DNA of 64,000 bases from Fimbriimonadaceae bacterium (GTDB lineage: Bacteria; Armatimonadota; UBA10988). The notes under the pieces were generated by a model. That model was given only the letters and a program-made list of their open reading frames with translations, did not search any database and had not been told where the DNA came from. Each line of letters starts with the position of its first letter. The stretch's first letter is position 1. Positions 17,601-26,069 of the stretch are shown piece by piece. A program made the translations under genes and the position numbers. Location of the stretch: positions 62,001-126,000 of the forward strand of contig JADZEX010000041.1 in assembly GCA_020850355.1 (NCBI GenBank), in the 5' to 3' direction.

Positions 17601-18497
17601 ATGGCGGCAGTGACGGGTGTGACGGTGGCGGACCTCGAGTTCCAGGCGGCGAACCTCGACGTGGCGCGCGCCGCAGCGGTCTATCGCGAGCATGGGGCGC
17701 TGGTGGTGCGAGGGCTGATGCAGCCGTACGTCGATCGCATTCGGGCCGACATCATGCAGGCGGTCGACGCCGCGGTGGCGCTGCTGCCCCAAGCCCGGCA
17801 GATCGATGAAGGCTGGTCCACCCCCGATGGGACGCTGTTCATCCCAGCGCCGGCCGGCTTCCACCGCGACCGGCAGGTGATGGTCAGCTCCTGCCGCTAC
17901 CAGACCTCGGCCGAGTTCTTCCGGTCCGCCTTCGACCCCACCGCGTTGGATCTGGTCGAGGCCATCCTGGGACCCGACGTCGAGCTGTTCATGAACGGCC
18001 AGTGCCTCGTCAAGGAGCCGGTCGGCGGGCACGCCAAGCATCTCCACCAGGACGCCGGCTACTTCGAGCACAAGTACGAGGGGCCCTGCGCGATTCTCAG
18101 CTACGCCGTGCCGACCGACCTGGTCAACGGCGCGTTGTACGTCGTGCCGGGCTCGCACAAGCTGGGGATGTTGCGCCACGTCGACACCACGTCGCACCTC
18201 GGGCTGGACCCCGCCGAGTGGTCCTGGGACGACGCGCTGCCGATCTGCGGCGAGCCGGGCGACAGCATCTTCTTCCACGTCAAGACCATTCACGGCTCGC
18301 CCAGCAACCACAGCCAGGGCCCACGGCCGGTGTTCATCCACCGTTACCGCGCGGCCGCCGACTATGTGGTGATCAGCGCCACCAGCGCCGCCAAGCGCGC
18401 CGCCGCCGAGCAGCACGTCGCCGCCGCCAAGAAGGAGAACCAGCTCGGCTTCATGGTCCGCGGAACGCGCCGCTGGGAGGACCGGACCGACGGCTGA
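17601..18497 (+). CDS. Phytanoyl-CoA dioxygenase (PhyH) family Fe(II)/2-oxoglutarate oxygenase
   Basis: Non-haem iron oxygenase of 298 residues, probably hydroxylating a small metabolite with 2-oxoglutarate and O2. The metal triad is H149 and D151 in HLHQDAGYF plus H231 in KTIHGSP; R242 or R248 further on is the likely 2-oxoglutarate anchor. VNGALYVVPGSHKLG at 175-189 is typical of the PhyH fold. ATG at 17601 has GGAG 6 bases upstream; longer frames run into the regulatory region. The AraC partner is divergent. The substrate is not predictable. Its TGA abuts the TGA of the convergent MFS gene in a TGATCA hexamer at 18495-18500. Confidence 0.93.
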   Translation: MAAVTGVTVADLEFQAANLDVARAAAVYREHGALVVRGLMQPYVDRIRADIMQAVDAAVALLPQARQIDEGWSTPDGTLFIPAPAGFHRDRQVMVSSCRYQTSAEFFRSAFDPTALDLVEAILGPDVELFMNGQCLVKEPVGGHAKHLHQDAGYFEHKYEGPCAILSYAVPTDLVNGALYVVPGSHKLGMLRHVDTTSHLGLDPAEWSWDDALPICGEPGDSIFFHVKTIHGSPSNHSQGPRPVFIHRYRAAADYVVISATSAAKRAAAEQHVAAAKKENQLGFMVRGTRRWEDRTDG

Positions 18498-19787
18498 TCA
18501 GTCCGGGAGTTCCTGACCCTTGGTTTCGGGCACGAACCAGATCAGTACCAGGCCGACCAGCCAGACGCTGCTCATCGCCAGACTGGCCCATTGCGGGCCA
18601 CCCAGCGCGTTGGAGAGCTGGCCGGTGACCAGCACGCCAGCGGCCGAGATGATCCGACCGGCGTTGAAGGTCAGGCCCTCCCCGCTGGCGCGGATGTGCG
18701 TTGGGAACAGCTCCGGCAGGTAGAGCGGCAGCCAGCCGAAGAAGCTGGCGGCGAAGACGCCACCCAGCATTGCCAGCCAGAGCAGCCGCGGCCCGAACTC
18801 GGTGCAGGTCCCGTAGAGCAGCCCCGAGGCGAGCAACGCGCCAACGCAGAAGATGGCGTAGGAGGTGCGGCGGTTGGTCCATTGGGCGAGCAGCCCGCCG
18901 AGCACCGCACCGATGATGCTGCCGTAAGCCATGTACTCGCCGACCTGCGCCCGCGCCGCGCCGACCATCTCCTTGGTTGAGCCAGGCAGCGACTCGACCA
19001 TCGTCTGCACCCAGCCCTGCATCCAGGCCTGGTAGACGCCCCACATCCCGAGCACGGCGACGGCCGACACGGCGATCCCGACGATGGAGTTGCGGCGCAG
19101 CTCGGGACTGAACAGATCGAGGAAGCGGGTCCGCCGACCCTTCTCCTGGACGTGGACAAACTTCTCGCTCTCCTTCACGAAGAGCCGCACGACCAGCGTC
19201 AGAATGGCGGGCAGGAAGCCGAGCATCAGGGCGATCCGCCAGTTCTCGAACCGGCCGACCATTTCGTGGTGGGAGAGCCATTTGGTGAGCCAGGCGGCGA
19301 CCAGGAAGCCGACGTTGGCGGCGCCGCCGAGCAGGCCGGCCAGGAGCGGGCGGCTGGTGTTCGGCCAGGTCTCCATCACCAGCGCCACGCCGAGCCCCCA
19401 CTCACCGCCGAGGCCCATCGCGCCGAGGAAGCGGCAGGCCCCAAGTTGCCAGACGCTGTGGCAGAAGCCGCTGAGGCCGGTGAACAGCGCGTACACGACG
19501 ACCGTCACGATCATCGTCTTGACCCGGCCGATTTTGTCGCCGAGGCGGCCGAAGACAACTCCGCCGAAGGACATGCCGACGAGGAACAGGGCCACGGTGT
19601 AGCTCAGGTAGGGCCCGATGGCCTTGCTGTCGGTCGTGCCCAGGAACTGCTTCAGGGCGGGCGGCACGGCCCACGAATAGAGGCCCATCTCGAGGCCGTC
19701 GAACATCCACCCCAGCCATGCTACCAGCAGCGCGGACCACATCGCGATGCGCTTTTCGCGGGACAGCGGCAGCGGTTGTTCGGCCAC
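18498..19787 (-). CDS. MFS transporter
   Basis: Secondary transporter of 429 residues in the inner membrane with about 12 hydrophobic helices. The loop 2-3 signature is GRLGDKIGRVKTM, and GAMGLGGEWGLG and the loop after helix 6 also fit. The start of helix 1, WLGWMFDGLEMGLYSW, resembles carboxylate or sialate-type symporters (SHS/ACS-like), so an organic acid or acidic sugar is a fair guess. GTG at 19787 was chosen because it begins just before helix 1 and has AGAGG about 9 bases upstream; the much longer frame upstream is antisense to the lipoprotein gene. It is convergent with, and abuts, phyH. Confidence 0.9.
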   Translation of the reverse strand: MAEQPLPLSREKRIAMWSALLVAWLGWMFDGLEMGLYSWAVPPALKQFLGTTDSKAIGPYLSYTVALFLVGMSFGGVVFGRLGDKIGRVKTMIVTVVVYALFTGLSGFCHSVWQLGACRFLGAMGLGGEWGLGVALVMETWPNTSRPLLAGLLGGAANVGFLVAAWLTKWLSHHEMVGRFENWRIALMLGFLPAILTLVVRLFVKESEKFVHVQEKGRRTRFLDLFSPELRRNSIVGIAVSAVAVLGMWGVYQAWMQGWVQTMVESLPGSTKEMVGAARAQVGEYMAYGSIIGAVLGGLLAQWTNRRTSYAIFCVGALLASGLLYGTCTEFGPRLLWLAMLGGVFAASFFGWLPLYLPELFPTHIRASGEGLTFNAGRIISAAGVLVTGQLSNALGGPQWASLAMSSVWLVGLVLIWFVPETKGQELPD

Positions 19788-19895
19788 GGTTCGGTTCCTC
19801 TGCCCGACGGGTTCGGCAACGGGCGGCGCTTCCCTCCGGCCACACCCAACGAGGAGCGGGCGGCGCGCTGGCGAAGAGCGGCACCGGAGCGAGCG

Positions 19896-20726
19896 ATGCG
19901 CCGTTGGGTGCCGGTGGTGCTGTTGGGACTGGTCGGCTGCGGGTCTGAGCGCAGCGATCTGCTGACCGTCGCCCAGACCCAGGCGGTCGAGTCCGTCGCG
20001 CTGTTGACCACCTACCTCGGCAGCGTGCCGGCGTCGTTTGGCAAGCTGGCCAGCCTGCAGGACCAGCTCCCCAGCTTCAGCTTCCAGCCGTTCGGCGATT
20101 GCCCCCACATCAGCGCCCAGCGCGAGGGCCTCGGCGCGCGACTGACCTTCGACTACCGCGGCAGTTGTCAGGTCCCGCTGGCCTTCGGCGAGCCCGTCAG
20201 CGGGGCCGTCAGCATGGCCTTCGATCTGCGGGCGTTCGAGGGCGAGGTCGGTTTCGAGGAGTTCCAGCTCGGCGGCCACCGGGTCGCCGGAGCGGTGGCG
20301 CTGCGGCCGGTCGACCGTCGCCTCGGTCGCTTGCGGGTGCGCTTCGCGAACCTGGCGGTCGACCAGATCGGCTGGCTCAAGGGCGAGGCGGCCCTGGCCC
20401 TGAGCCTCGACGGCAGCCTGACGATGCAGGATGGCGAGTTGCAGCTCCGCGACATCCTGGATTCGTCGTACGCCGTGAAGGTCAGCGGGCTCAGCTTCAA
20501 CCCCTGGTTGCACGGCAACTGCGTCCCGGACGGCGGGCAGGTGGTGTTCGTCGTGCCGCTCAAGATGGTCGGCATCGACAGCATCGAGATGAAGGTCAGG
20601 TTCCTGCCCGAGACGCCCGCCACCGGCAAGGTGAAGGTGCTCGCCGGTCCGCTGGGACCGTTCGATTACACCTTGGAGCATGTCGTGCGTAAGGTCCGCC
20701 GGACCCTCGACGAGCGCCGCAAGTGA
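19896..20726 (+). CDS. Predicted lipoprotein of unknown function
   Basis: Lipoprotein of 276 residues. The signal ends in the lipobox L12-V-G-C15, so the mature protein would be lipidated at C15. The rest is beta-rich with repeated two-strand patterns (AVSMAFDLRAFEGEVGFEEF, GRLRVRFANLAV). Cys residues in DCPHIS, GSCQVP and NCVPDG could form disulfides. No known domain was recognised. ATG at 19896 has GGAG 7 bases upstream. It is divergent from the MFS gene, and the CocE-type hydrolase starts 16 bp after its stop, suggesting co-transcription. Confidence 0.8.
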   Translation: MRRWVPVVLLGLVGCGSERSDLLTVAQTQAVESVALLTTYLGSVPASFGKLASLQDQLPSFSFQPFGDCPHISAQREGLGARLTFDYRGSCQVPLAFGEPVSGAVSMAFDLRAFEGEVGFEEFQLGGHRVAGAVALRPVDRRLGRLRVRFANLAVDQIGWLKGEAALALSLDGSLTMQDGELQLRDILDSSYAVKVSGLSFNPWLHGNCVPDGGQVVFVVPLKMVGIDSIEMKVRFLPETPATGKVKVLAGPLGPFDYTLEHVVRKVRRTLDERRK

Positions 20727-20742
20727 GCCGGAGAGACGTGCC

Positions 20743-22563
20743 ATGGCCGTGACCCGCGCCGGATCGGTCCCCTCCTACGAGGTCGTCGTGCAAAGCAACC
20801 GGCCGTTGCCGCTGCGCGACGGGCTGCGGCTGGCGACCGATCTCTACTTCCCGGCCCGCGACGGCCAGGTGCTCGACGGGCCGTGGCCGGTGGTCTTCCT
20901 GCGAACGCCCTACGACAAACTCGGCCATGGCGCCAGCGGGCGGTTCTACGCCGAGCGGGGCTACGTCGCCGCCATTCAGGATGTCCGCGGCCGCTACGCC
21001 TCGCCCGGTGAGTTCTATGCCTTCGCTCATGAAGGGCCTGACGGCTACGACAGCGTCGAGTGGTTGGCGGCGCAGCCCTGGTGCAACGGGCGCGTCGGCA
21101 CCTTTGGCCAGTCTTACGAAGCGGCGGTGCAAAGCGCGCTGGCGGCGCTGCACCCGCCGCACCTCGCGGCGATGATCCCGACCTTTGGCCCGTCCAGCTA
21201 CTACCACAGCTCGATGCGGCAGAACGGCGCGTTGGAGCTACGCTTCTTCGTCTACGCCTTTGGGATGCTGGCGAGCAGCCGCGAGGCCGCCGCCGACGCC
21301 AACCTGAAGGCCGCCGCCGACCGCGCCAACGCCGACATTTGGGACTGGGTGCGCGCGGCGCCGATCCGGGCCGGGGCTTCGCCGCTGGCGGCGGTGCCGT
21401 CGTACGAGCGGTGGTGCCTCGACCTGCAGCGTCATGTTTGCTACGACGACTACTGGCGTCTGCCCGGCTACGGGCCGCGGCCCTACTACGACCAGCACGC
21501 CGCTGTGCCGACGCTCTATGTCGGCGGCTGGTACGACACCTACACCCGCTCGACGTGCGAGAACTACATCGCCCTGAGCCAGCGCCAGAGCGCCCCGGTA
21601 CATCTGCTGCTGGGCCCGTGGCACCACGGCGGCGTGGGGCAGCCGACCGCGGGCGACCTCGACTTTCGACCCGAAGGCGGGCTGCCGAGCTACGAAGCGG
21701 TCCGCCTGCGCTGGTTCGACCAGTTCCTGAAAGGCCTCGAGACCGGCCTGCTGGCCGAGCCGCCGGTACGCTACTTCGTGATGGGCGGCGGCGCCGGGAT
21801 GCAGGCCGAGAGCCGCACCATCCGCCACGGCGGGCGCTGGCAGACCGCCTCGCAGTGGCCGCCGGCCGAGGTCGTGCCGACGCCCTGGTACTGCCACGCC
21901 GACGGCACGCTGGCGACGGAGCCGCCCACCAACGCCGCCGCGCCGACGGTCTGGCAGTTCGATCCCGCCAACCCCGTCCCGACCATCGGCGGCCAGCTTT
22001 CGGCCATCCCCATCCCGCCCGGCGGGTTCGACCAGCGGCAGGACAGCCGCTTCCCGTTCACCACCGGCCGCCTGCCATTGGCGGCCCGCGACGATGTGAT
22101 CGTCTTCCAGACGCCACCGCTGGAGGCCGACCTGGAGATCGTCGGCCCGCTGCGGGTGCGGCTGTGGGTCAGCACCGACGGGCTGGACACCGACTTCACG
22201 GCCAAGCTGATCGACGTCTACCCGCCCGGCCCGCACTACCCCGACGGCTGCGCGCTGTTGCTGGGCGACAGCATCCAGCGGCTGCGCTTCCGCAACGGCT
22301 ACGAGCGCGAAGAGCTGGCGACCCCGGGCGAGGTCTACGAGCTGAACTTCGAGCTGTACCCCACCGCCAACCGCTTCACTGCCGGCCACCGCCTGCGGCT
22401 CGACATCTCCAGCAGCAACTATCCGCGATTTGATGTCAACCCGAACACCGGCGGCCCGTTGGATGGCGACCGCCGCCGCCGGGTGGCCACCAATACGCTC
22501 TACCACGACCCCGCCCGGCCGTCGCAGATCATTCTGCCGGTGCGTCCGCCGGTGGCGCGCTGA
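20743..22563 (+). CDS. CocE/NonD-type X-Pro dipeptidyl-peptidase family hydrolase
   Basis: Alpha/beta-hydrolase of 606 residues. Its relatives include cocaine esterase, glutaryl-7-ACA acylase and X-Pro dipeptidyl peptidases. The nucleophile is S124 in GTFGQSYEAAV (the family's GxSYxG with the last Gly changed to Ala), the acid D265 in GGWYDTYT and the base H294 or H295 in GPWHHGG. The C-terminal jelly-roll (from about residue 430) contains LRVRLWVSTDGLDTDFTAKL and ends with LDISSSNYPRFDVNPNTG. No signal peptide is clear. ATG at 20743 has GGAGAG upstream. The last 35 bp overlap the convergent SUMF1-like gene. The substrate (amide or ester) is unknown. Confidence 0.93.
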   Translation: MAVTRAGSVPSYEVVVQSNRPLPLRDGLRLATDLYFPARDGQVLDGPWPVVFLRTPYDKLGHGASGRFYAERGYVAAIQDVRGRYASPGEFYAFAHEGPDGYDSVEWLAAQPWCNGRVGTFGQSYEAAVQSALAALHPPHLAAMIPTFGPSSYYHSSMRQNGALELRFFVYAFGMLASSREAAADANLKAAADRANADIWDWVRAAPIRAGASPLAAVPSYERWCLDLQRHVCYDDYWRLPGYGPRPYYDQHAAVPTLYVGGWYDTYTRSTCENYIALSQRQSAPVHLLLGPWHHGGVGQPTAGDLDFRPEGGLPSYEAVRLRWFDQFLKGLETGLLAEPPVRYFVMGGGAGMQAESRTIRHGGRWQTASQWPPAEVVPTPWYCHADGTLATEPPTNAAAPTVWQFDPANPVPTIGGQLSAIPIPPGGFDQRQDSRFPFTTGRLPLAARDDVIVFQTPPLEADLEIVGPLRVRLWVSTDGLDTDFTAKLIDVYPPGPHYPDGCALLLGDSIQRLRFRNGYEREELATPGEVYELNFELYPTANRFTAGHRLRLDISSSNYPRFDVNPNTGGPLDGDRRRRVATNTLYHDPARPSQIILPVRPPVAR

Positions 22564-23419
22564 GCGGGTTGGCACAGCGGAAGCCGCGGTTGGCGGCCCG
22601 TGACTCTTCGTGGTCGCGGCTGCGGTGGCTGACCCGCAGGGCGCGGTCGACCGTGTTCCAGCCGCCGCCGCGGATCGCCTTGGGGGTGTCGTCGGCGCGG
22701 TTGAGCGGGTTGCTGCTCGGCCGTCGTGAGTACCAGTCGGCTTCGTAGGTGTCGAGGCACCATTGCGCCACGTTGCCGGCCATGCCCAGCAGGCCCCAGG
22801 GATTGGCCGCGCAGGCCGCCACAGGCAGGACGTGCTGCGCGGCAGCCTGGTCGCGGTAGTCGCGCCGGCCGTCCCAGTTGGCGTTGGCCAGCGCCGGGTC
22901 GGCGGTGTCGCCCCACCAGTAGAGCCGATCCTCGATCCCGGCGCGCGCGGCGGCCTACCACTCGGCCTCGCTGGGCAGCCGGGCGCCGGCCCAGACTGCG
23001 TAGGCGCGGGCCTCGACCCACGAGACATAGACCGCCGGGTGCAGCGCTGAGGTGGCCGCCTGCCAGCTCTGCCAGGCCTTCGGCGGCGTGCAGCCGGTGG
23101 CCGCCACGAACTGCGCGAACTGCGCGTTGGTGATCGGGTGGAGGTCGATCCAGCAACCGCTCAGGCGGACTCGCGCGGCGGGCCGTTCGTCGAGGTTGGC
23201 GGTGGCGTCCCCGAGCGCCGCCCCGAGTCGCCACTCGCCGGCCGGCAGCAACGCCTGGGGCATCTGGTCGGTCGGCCGTACACGGTACTGCGCCCAGGTC
23301 CGCCCCGGCGGCAGTTGCCAGGCCGGGAGGTAGGCCGGCCAGCCCGCGGGCGGCCCCTCCTGGGCTCCGGACGATGCCACTGCCAGCAGCAGCCAGACGA
23401 GGCGGTGCAAGGTGCCCAT
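22529..23419 (-). pseudogene. SUMF1/FGE-sulfatase-domain protein interrupted by an in-frame TAG
   Basis: The exported SUMF1-like protein would be about 296 residues with a signal peptide (LHRLVWLLLAVASSGAQ). The frame is open from ATG 23419 to a TAG at 22957-22955, right after RLPSEAEW, where the family normally continues with E and an aromatic or alanine. The same frame then continues as AAARAGIEDRLYWWGDT to WGLLGMAGNVAQWCLDTYE, RGGGWNT and GFRCANPL. Both halves are therefore intact except for one codon, and a single G-to-T change (GAG to TAG on the minus strand) would explain it. TAG ends many other genes here, so recoding is unlikely. It could be a recent nonsense mutation or an assembly error. 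GGAGG lies about 10 bases before ATG 23419. Confidence 0.85.
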
Positions 23420-23473
23420 GCGGCCGAGACCCTCCACCGCCCAGTATGCCGCGGCGGCGTGACAAGCCTGTGA

Positions 23474-24334
23474 CTACGCCGTCCGCTGCCAGGCCATCCA
23501 CCATTGTGGATCGAGCGACGCGGGAGTCGCCTCGCGGAGCGGCAGGCCCGCCGCGGCGATCCAGCCGCGGGCCAGCGGGATCAGCTCGGTGAACAGGCCG
23601 AAGGGGAACCAGTCGACCTGCCGGTAGCGCTCCCAGGTCCAGTGGTCGAAGATCAGCCAGCCGCCCGGCCGGACCAGCGTCGCAGCCTGGGCCACCGCGG
23701 CAACCAGCGCCGGCCGCGCCCGCAGCGCCAGCTCGCCGGCCTCGAACTCCTCGGCCAGCCACTCGATCATCTGCCGTTCGTGGGACCACCACTCGAGGCT
23801 GCGGGTGTCCATCCCACGCGGCTCGGCGACGGCGGTCTGCACCAGGTCGTTGACGGCGTGGTGGAAGCAGGCGACGTCGAAGCTCCCCGGCGCCAGGTGC
23901 TGGCCGGCCAGTTGGGCATAGTCGTCGATGATCTGCCAGTCGCCGCGCAGCCTCGCCAGCTTCGGGCGCAGCTCGGCGGCCAGCCGCTGGTTGAGGTTGA
24001 GCGTCACGTACCGCCCCTGGCCGCCGCTGTAGACTTCGGTGGCCAGCGCGATGGGCTCGCTGCTGCCGGCGCAAGGCTCGTAGACCGCCAACTCGCGCGG
24101 CAGTCCCAGGTCTGCGAAGACAGCCAGCCAGCTCCCGGCCAGCGCCGGATTCAGCAACGCCATCCCGGCCACCGGCACCTCCAGCGGATGCGGCCGCACC
24201 AGCACATGGCGACAGCTCTCCAGCACCTCCTGCTCGCTGAACCCGGCGACCTGCTGTTGCAGGGCGTCGGGCAGCAGTCCCCAGAGCGCGCCGTGGCGGA
24301 TCGACTCGGCAATGACAGCGGCATCGGCGGGCAT
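23474..24334 (-). CDS. SAM-dependent methyltransferase-like protein
   Basis: Protein of 286 residues with a Rossmann methyltransferase core. The motif I-like segment AVYEPCAGSSEPIALATEVY is followed by a strand ending in VTLNLN (motif II position) and by GSFDVACFHHAVNDLV (motif IV region). RPGGWLIFDHWTWERY fits the motif VI strand. Motif I is a variant (PCAGSSEP instead of GxGxG), so SAM binding is probable but not certain. ATG at 24334 was chosen because GGAG lies 6 bases upstream; a longer frame upstream runs into intergenic sequence. It lies 54 bp upstream of the broken SUMF1-like gene on the same strand. The substrate is unknown. Confidence 0.72.
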   Translation of the reverse strand: MPADAAVIAESIRHGALWGLLPDALQQQVAGFSEQEVLESCRHVLVRPHPLEVPVAGMALLNPALAGSWLAVFADLGLPRELAVYEPCAGSSEPIALATEVYSGGQGRYVTLNLNQRLAAELRPKLARLRGDWQIIDDYAQLAGQHLAPGSFDVACFHHAVNDLVQTAVAEPRGMDTRSLEWWSHERQMIEWLAEEFEAGELALRARPALVAAVAQAATLVRPGGWLIFDHWTWERYRQVDWFPFGLFTELIPLARGWIAAAGLPLREATPASLDPQWWMAWQRTA

Positions 24335-24428
24335 CGGCAACTCCGGGCCCAGTGTAGCGGATCCGACGGCCGATTGACCCCAACCGCCGGCAGTGGTACA
24401 ACGCCGGCCGCTGCTTTGGGGACCACCG

Positions 24429-24581
24429 ATGCCGATCGGCTCGCTGTTGCTGCTGAGTCTGACCGCCCCACCCGCGCCCGGCGCCTGGCAGGTGCCGCGG
24501 GTGACGATGACCCCGAACCAACGCAAGCGAACGAATGTCCTACCAATCATGATACGACTGCACTATGAGGACGGCCGATGA
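24429..24581 (+). pseudogene. Truncated 5' end of a secreted-protein gene at the island edge
   Basis: ATG at 24429 opens a signal-peptide-like sequence (MPIGSLLLLSLTAPPAPGAW) in GC-rich, native-looking DNA, preceded by GGGGA. After about 24510 the base composition changes and the frame ends as a short unrelated tail at 24581, overlapping the GNAT gene start. The best reading is that insertion of the low-GC island removed the rest of this gene. No downstream remnant was recognised after 26040. Confidence 0.4.
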
Positions 24582-25627
24582 GCGAACAGTTGCGTTTGGT
24601 GCAGTGCGGGTCGCTGGACCCGAACGACAGCTTCTTCGACAGCCTACGCGACGACTACCAGGAGTTCACAGCCTGGTTCGCCAGCAAGTCCACCGAGCCA
24701 GTCTACATCCTCAGGTCAGGCGCCAGCCTTCTGGCGTTTCTTTACCTGAAGGTCGAGTCCGGCCCTGTGACAGACGTCACGCCTGCACTTCCACCAGCCA
24801 CACGAATCAAGATCGGCACCCTGAAGGTGGAGCCCCACGGCACCCGACTCGGTGAACGGCTGCTGAAGAAGGCGTTCGACCATGCCATCGTCGAAGGCGC
24901 CAACGAGATCTACGTTACGATCTTCGCCAAGCACGCCGCGCTCATCGACCTATTGCGACTCTATGGCTTCGAAGAGACGGCCACGAAGACTACCCCAAAC
25001 GGCACAGAGACGGTGCTCGTGAAGCGCCTCAACCACCCGGTAGGCGATCCGGTGACAGACTATCCCCAGATCCTCCAAGCCGGCACCACTCAATACCTAC
25101 TCGCAATCCAACCACAGTGGCACACACATCTGTTCCCAGACTCAATGCTAAGAACCGAGAACTATAGCATCCTAGCAGACGTTAGCCACACAAACAGCAT
25201 CGTCAAGACATATGTTTGCAGAATGGACCTAAGCTGCTTGCACGAACGCGACCTTCTGCTTGTTTATCGCACGAGTGACGGCGCGGCTCCGGCGGAGCAC
25301 CGTTCGGTGGCAACCTCGGTATGCACAGTTCTGGCGGTCCGCTCACGGAACAGCTTTTCCTCCGAAGATGCATTTGTCCGGTATGCCTTAGAGACTAGCG
25401 TCTTCCAGGAGCATGAGCTTCGGCAGTGGTGGCGTGAGTGGTCACGCCTATTCGTGGTCCAAATGCTCTACAACACAGCGCTCCCAAGGCGAGTCACCCG
25501 CCGGCAACTCGCCGAGCAGTGCAACTTGGATCGCTCGGATCGCTGGGGGTTTCTGAAGCTATCGGCCGAGCAGTTCCGGGCGGCCGTCGCCCTCGGGGGT
25601 ATCCATGAACGTATTATTGTCGATTAG
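24578..25627 (+). CDS. GNAT acetyltransferase fused to a PUA/EVE-like domain
   Basis: Predicted cytoplasmic protein of 349 residues. Residues about 40-150 form a GNAT acetyltransferase domain: IKIGTLKVEPHGTRLGERLL carries the acetyl-CoA loop (GTRLGERLL), and FAKHAALIDLLRLYGFEE is the later helix and strand. Residues about 160-345 contain YLLAIQPQWHTHLFPDS, TYVCRMDLSCLHERDLLLVY and SVCTVLAV, a pattern like PUA-fold (ASCH/EVE) domains that bind modified bases. ATG at 24578 has GAGG 7 bases upstream. The ASCH gene overlaps its end by 23 bp. The gene is AT-richer than its neighbours. It may modify an RNA or a base; no substrate can be assigned. Confidence 0.72.
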   Translation: MSEQLRLVQCGSLDPNDSFFDSLRDDYQEFTAWFASKSTEPVYILRSGASLLAFLYLKVESGPVTDVTPALPPATRIKIGTLKVEPHGTRLGERLLKKAFDHAIVEGANEIYVTIFAKHAALIDLLRLYGFEETATKTTPNGTETVLVKRLNHPVGDPVTDYPQILQAGTTQYLLAIQPQWHTHLFPDSMLRTENYSILADVSHTNSIVKTYVCRMDLSCLHERDLLLVYRTSDGAAPAEHRSVATSVCTVLAVRSRNSFSSEDAFVRYALETSVFQEHELRQWWREWSRLFVVQMLYNTALPRRVTRRQLAEQCNLDRSDRWGFLKLSAEQFRAAVALGGIHERIIVD

Positions 25628-26018
25628 GCCCTGCTATGCTGAGAGATTGCTGGATGGCAGCAAGGCGTTTGAGTACCGACGGCGTATCTTCGGCCGGCCA
25701 ATCGGCGCGCGCGTCATCCTCTACTCGTCACAGCCTGTCGGTATGTTGGTTGGCTACTTCACTGTCACCGGTGTCATCGCGGATCGACCGGCACACCTCT
25801 GGCGGAGCACGAGCCATGCCGGGGGCGTCACTCGCGCGGAGTTCTCCGCGTACTTCGGCGATTGCGAAGTTGGGTATGCATTGTGCGTCGGCCGCGTGCA
25901 GGCATTCGCGTCGCCAGTTCCTTTGGACTATCTTCTTCCTGGTCGGCGGGCGCCGCAGTCATACATGTACCTGCCCGAGAGCAATGCCCTCACCCACCTA
26001 CTGCAGGTATCACACTGA
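25605..26018 (+). CDS. ASCH-domain protein
   Basis: Small protein of 137 residues that matches the ASCH (PUA-related) fold. The N-terminus MNVLLSIRPCYAERLLDGSK contains the family GxK signature (K20), continued by E23 and R25 in AFEYRRR. ASCH proteins bind RNA or nucleosides, and E. coli YqfB of this superfamily deacetylates N4-acetylcytidine. The start at ATG 25605 is inside the GNAT gene (23-bp overlap) with a G-rich ribosome site (GGGGG, 5 bases upstream), so the two are coupled. Together they may be an acetylation/deacetylation or modified-base recognition cassette; that is an inference. Low GC. Confidence 0.75.
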   Translation: MNVLLSIRPCYAERLLDGSKAFEYRRRIFGRPIGARVILYSSQPVGMLVGYFTVTGVIADRPAHLWRSTSHAGGVTRAEFSAYFGDCEVGYALCVGRVQAFASPVPLDYLLPGRRAPQSYMYLPESNALTHLLQVSH

Positions 26019-26069
26019 TACAGCCCTGACAACGGTGTAACTGCGCGCGCGTGGCCGGAAGGACCGCTC

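Larger units (their letters stand above)
24510..26040. other. Low-GC putative transferred island
   Basis: Between about 24510 and 26040 GC content drops sharply: 59 of 120 bases (49%) are G or C at 25081-25200, against 45 of 60 (75%) at 24241-24300. The genes here use codons rare elsewhere in the window (CTA, AGA, ATA). The island holds the GNAT/PUA-like and ASCH genes. I saw no transposase, integrase, tRNA or clear terminal repeats, so the transfer mechanism is unknown. Edges are estimated from composition. Confidence 0.6.

Noticed and set aside
18498-20744. 748-residue form of the MFS gene extending upstream
   Set aside because: The extra N-terminal part is antisense to the lipoprotein gene. 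GTG 19787 just before helix 1 has a ribosome site.
22955-22957. TAG read as an amino acid in the SUMF1-like gene
   Set aside because: TAG ends many genes here (for example at 917-919, 1690-1692, 8364-8366), so it is an ordinary stop.
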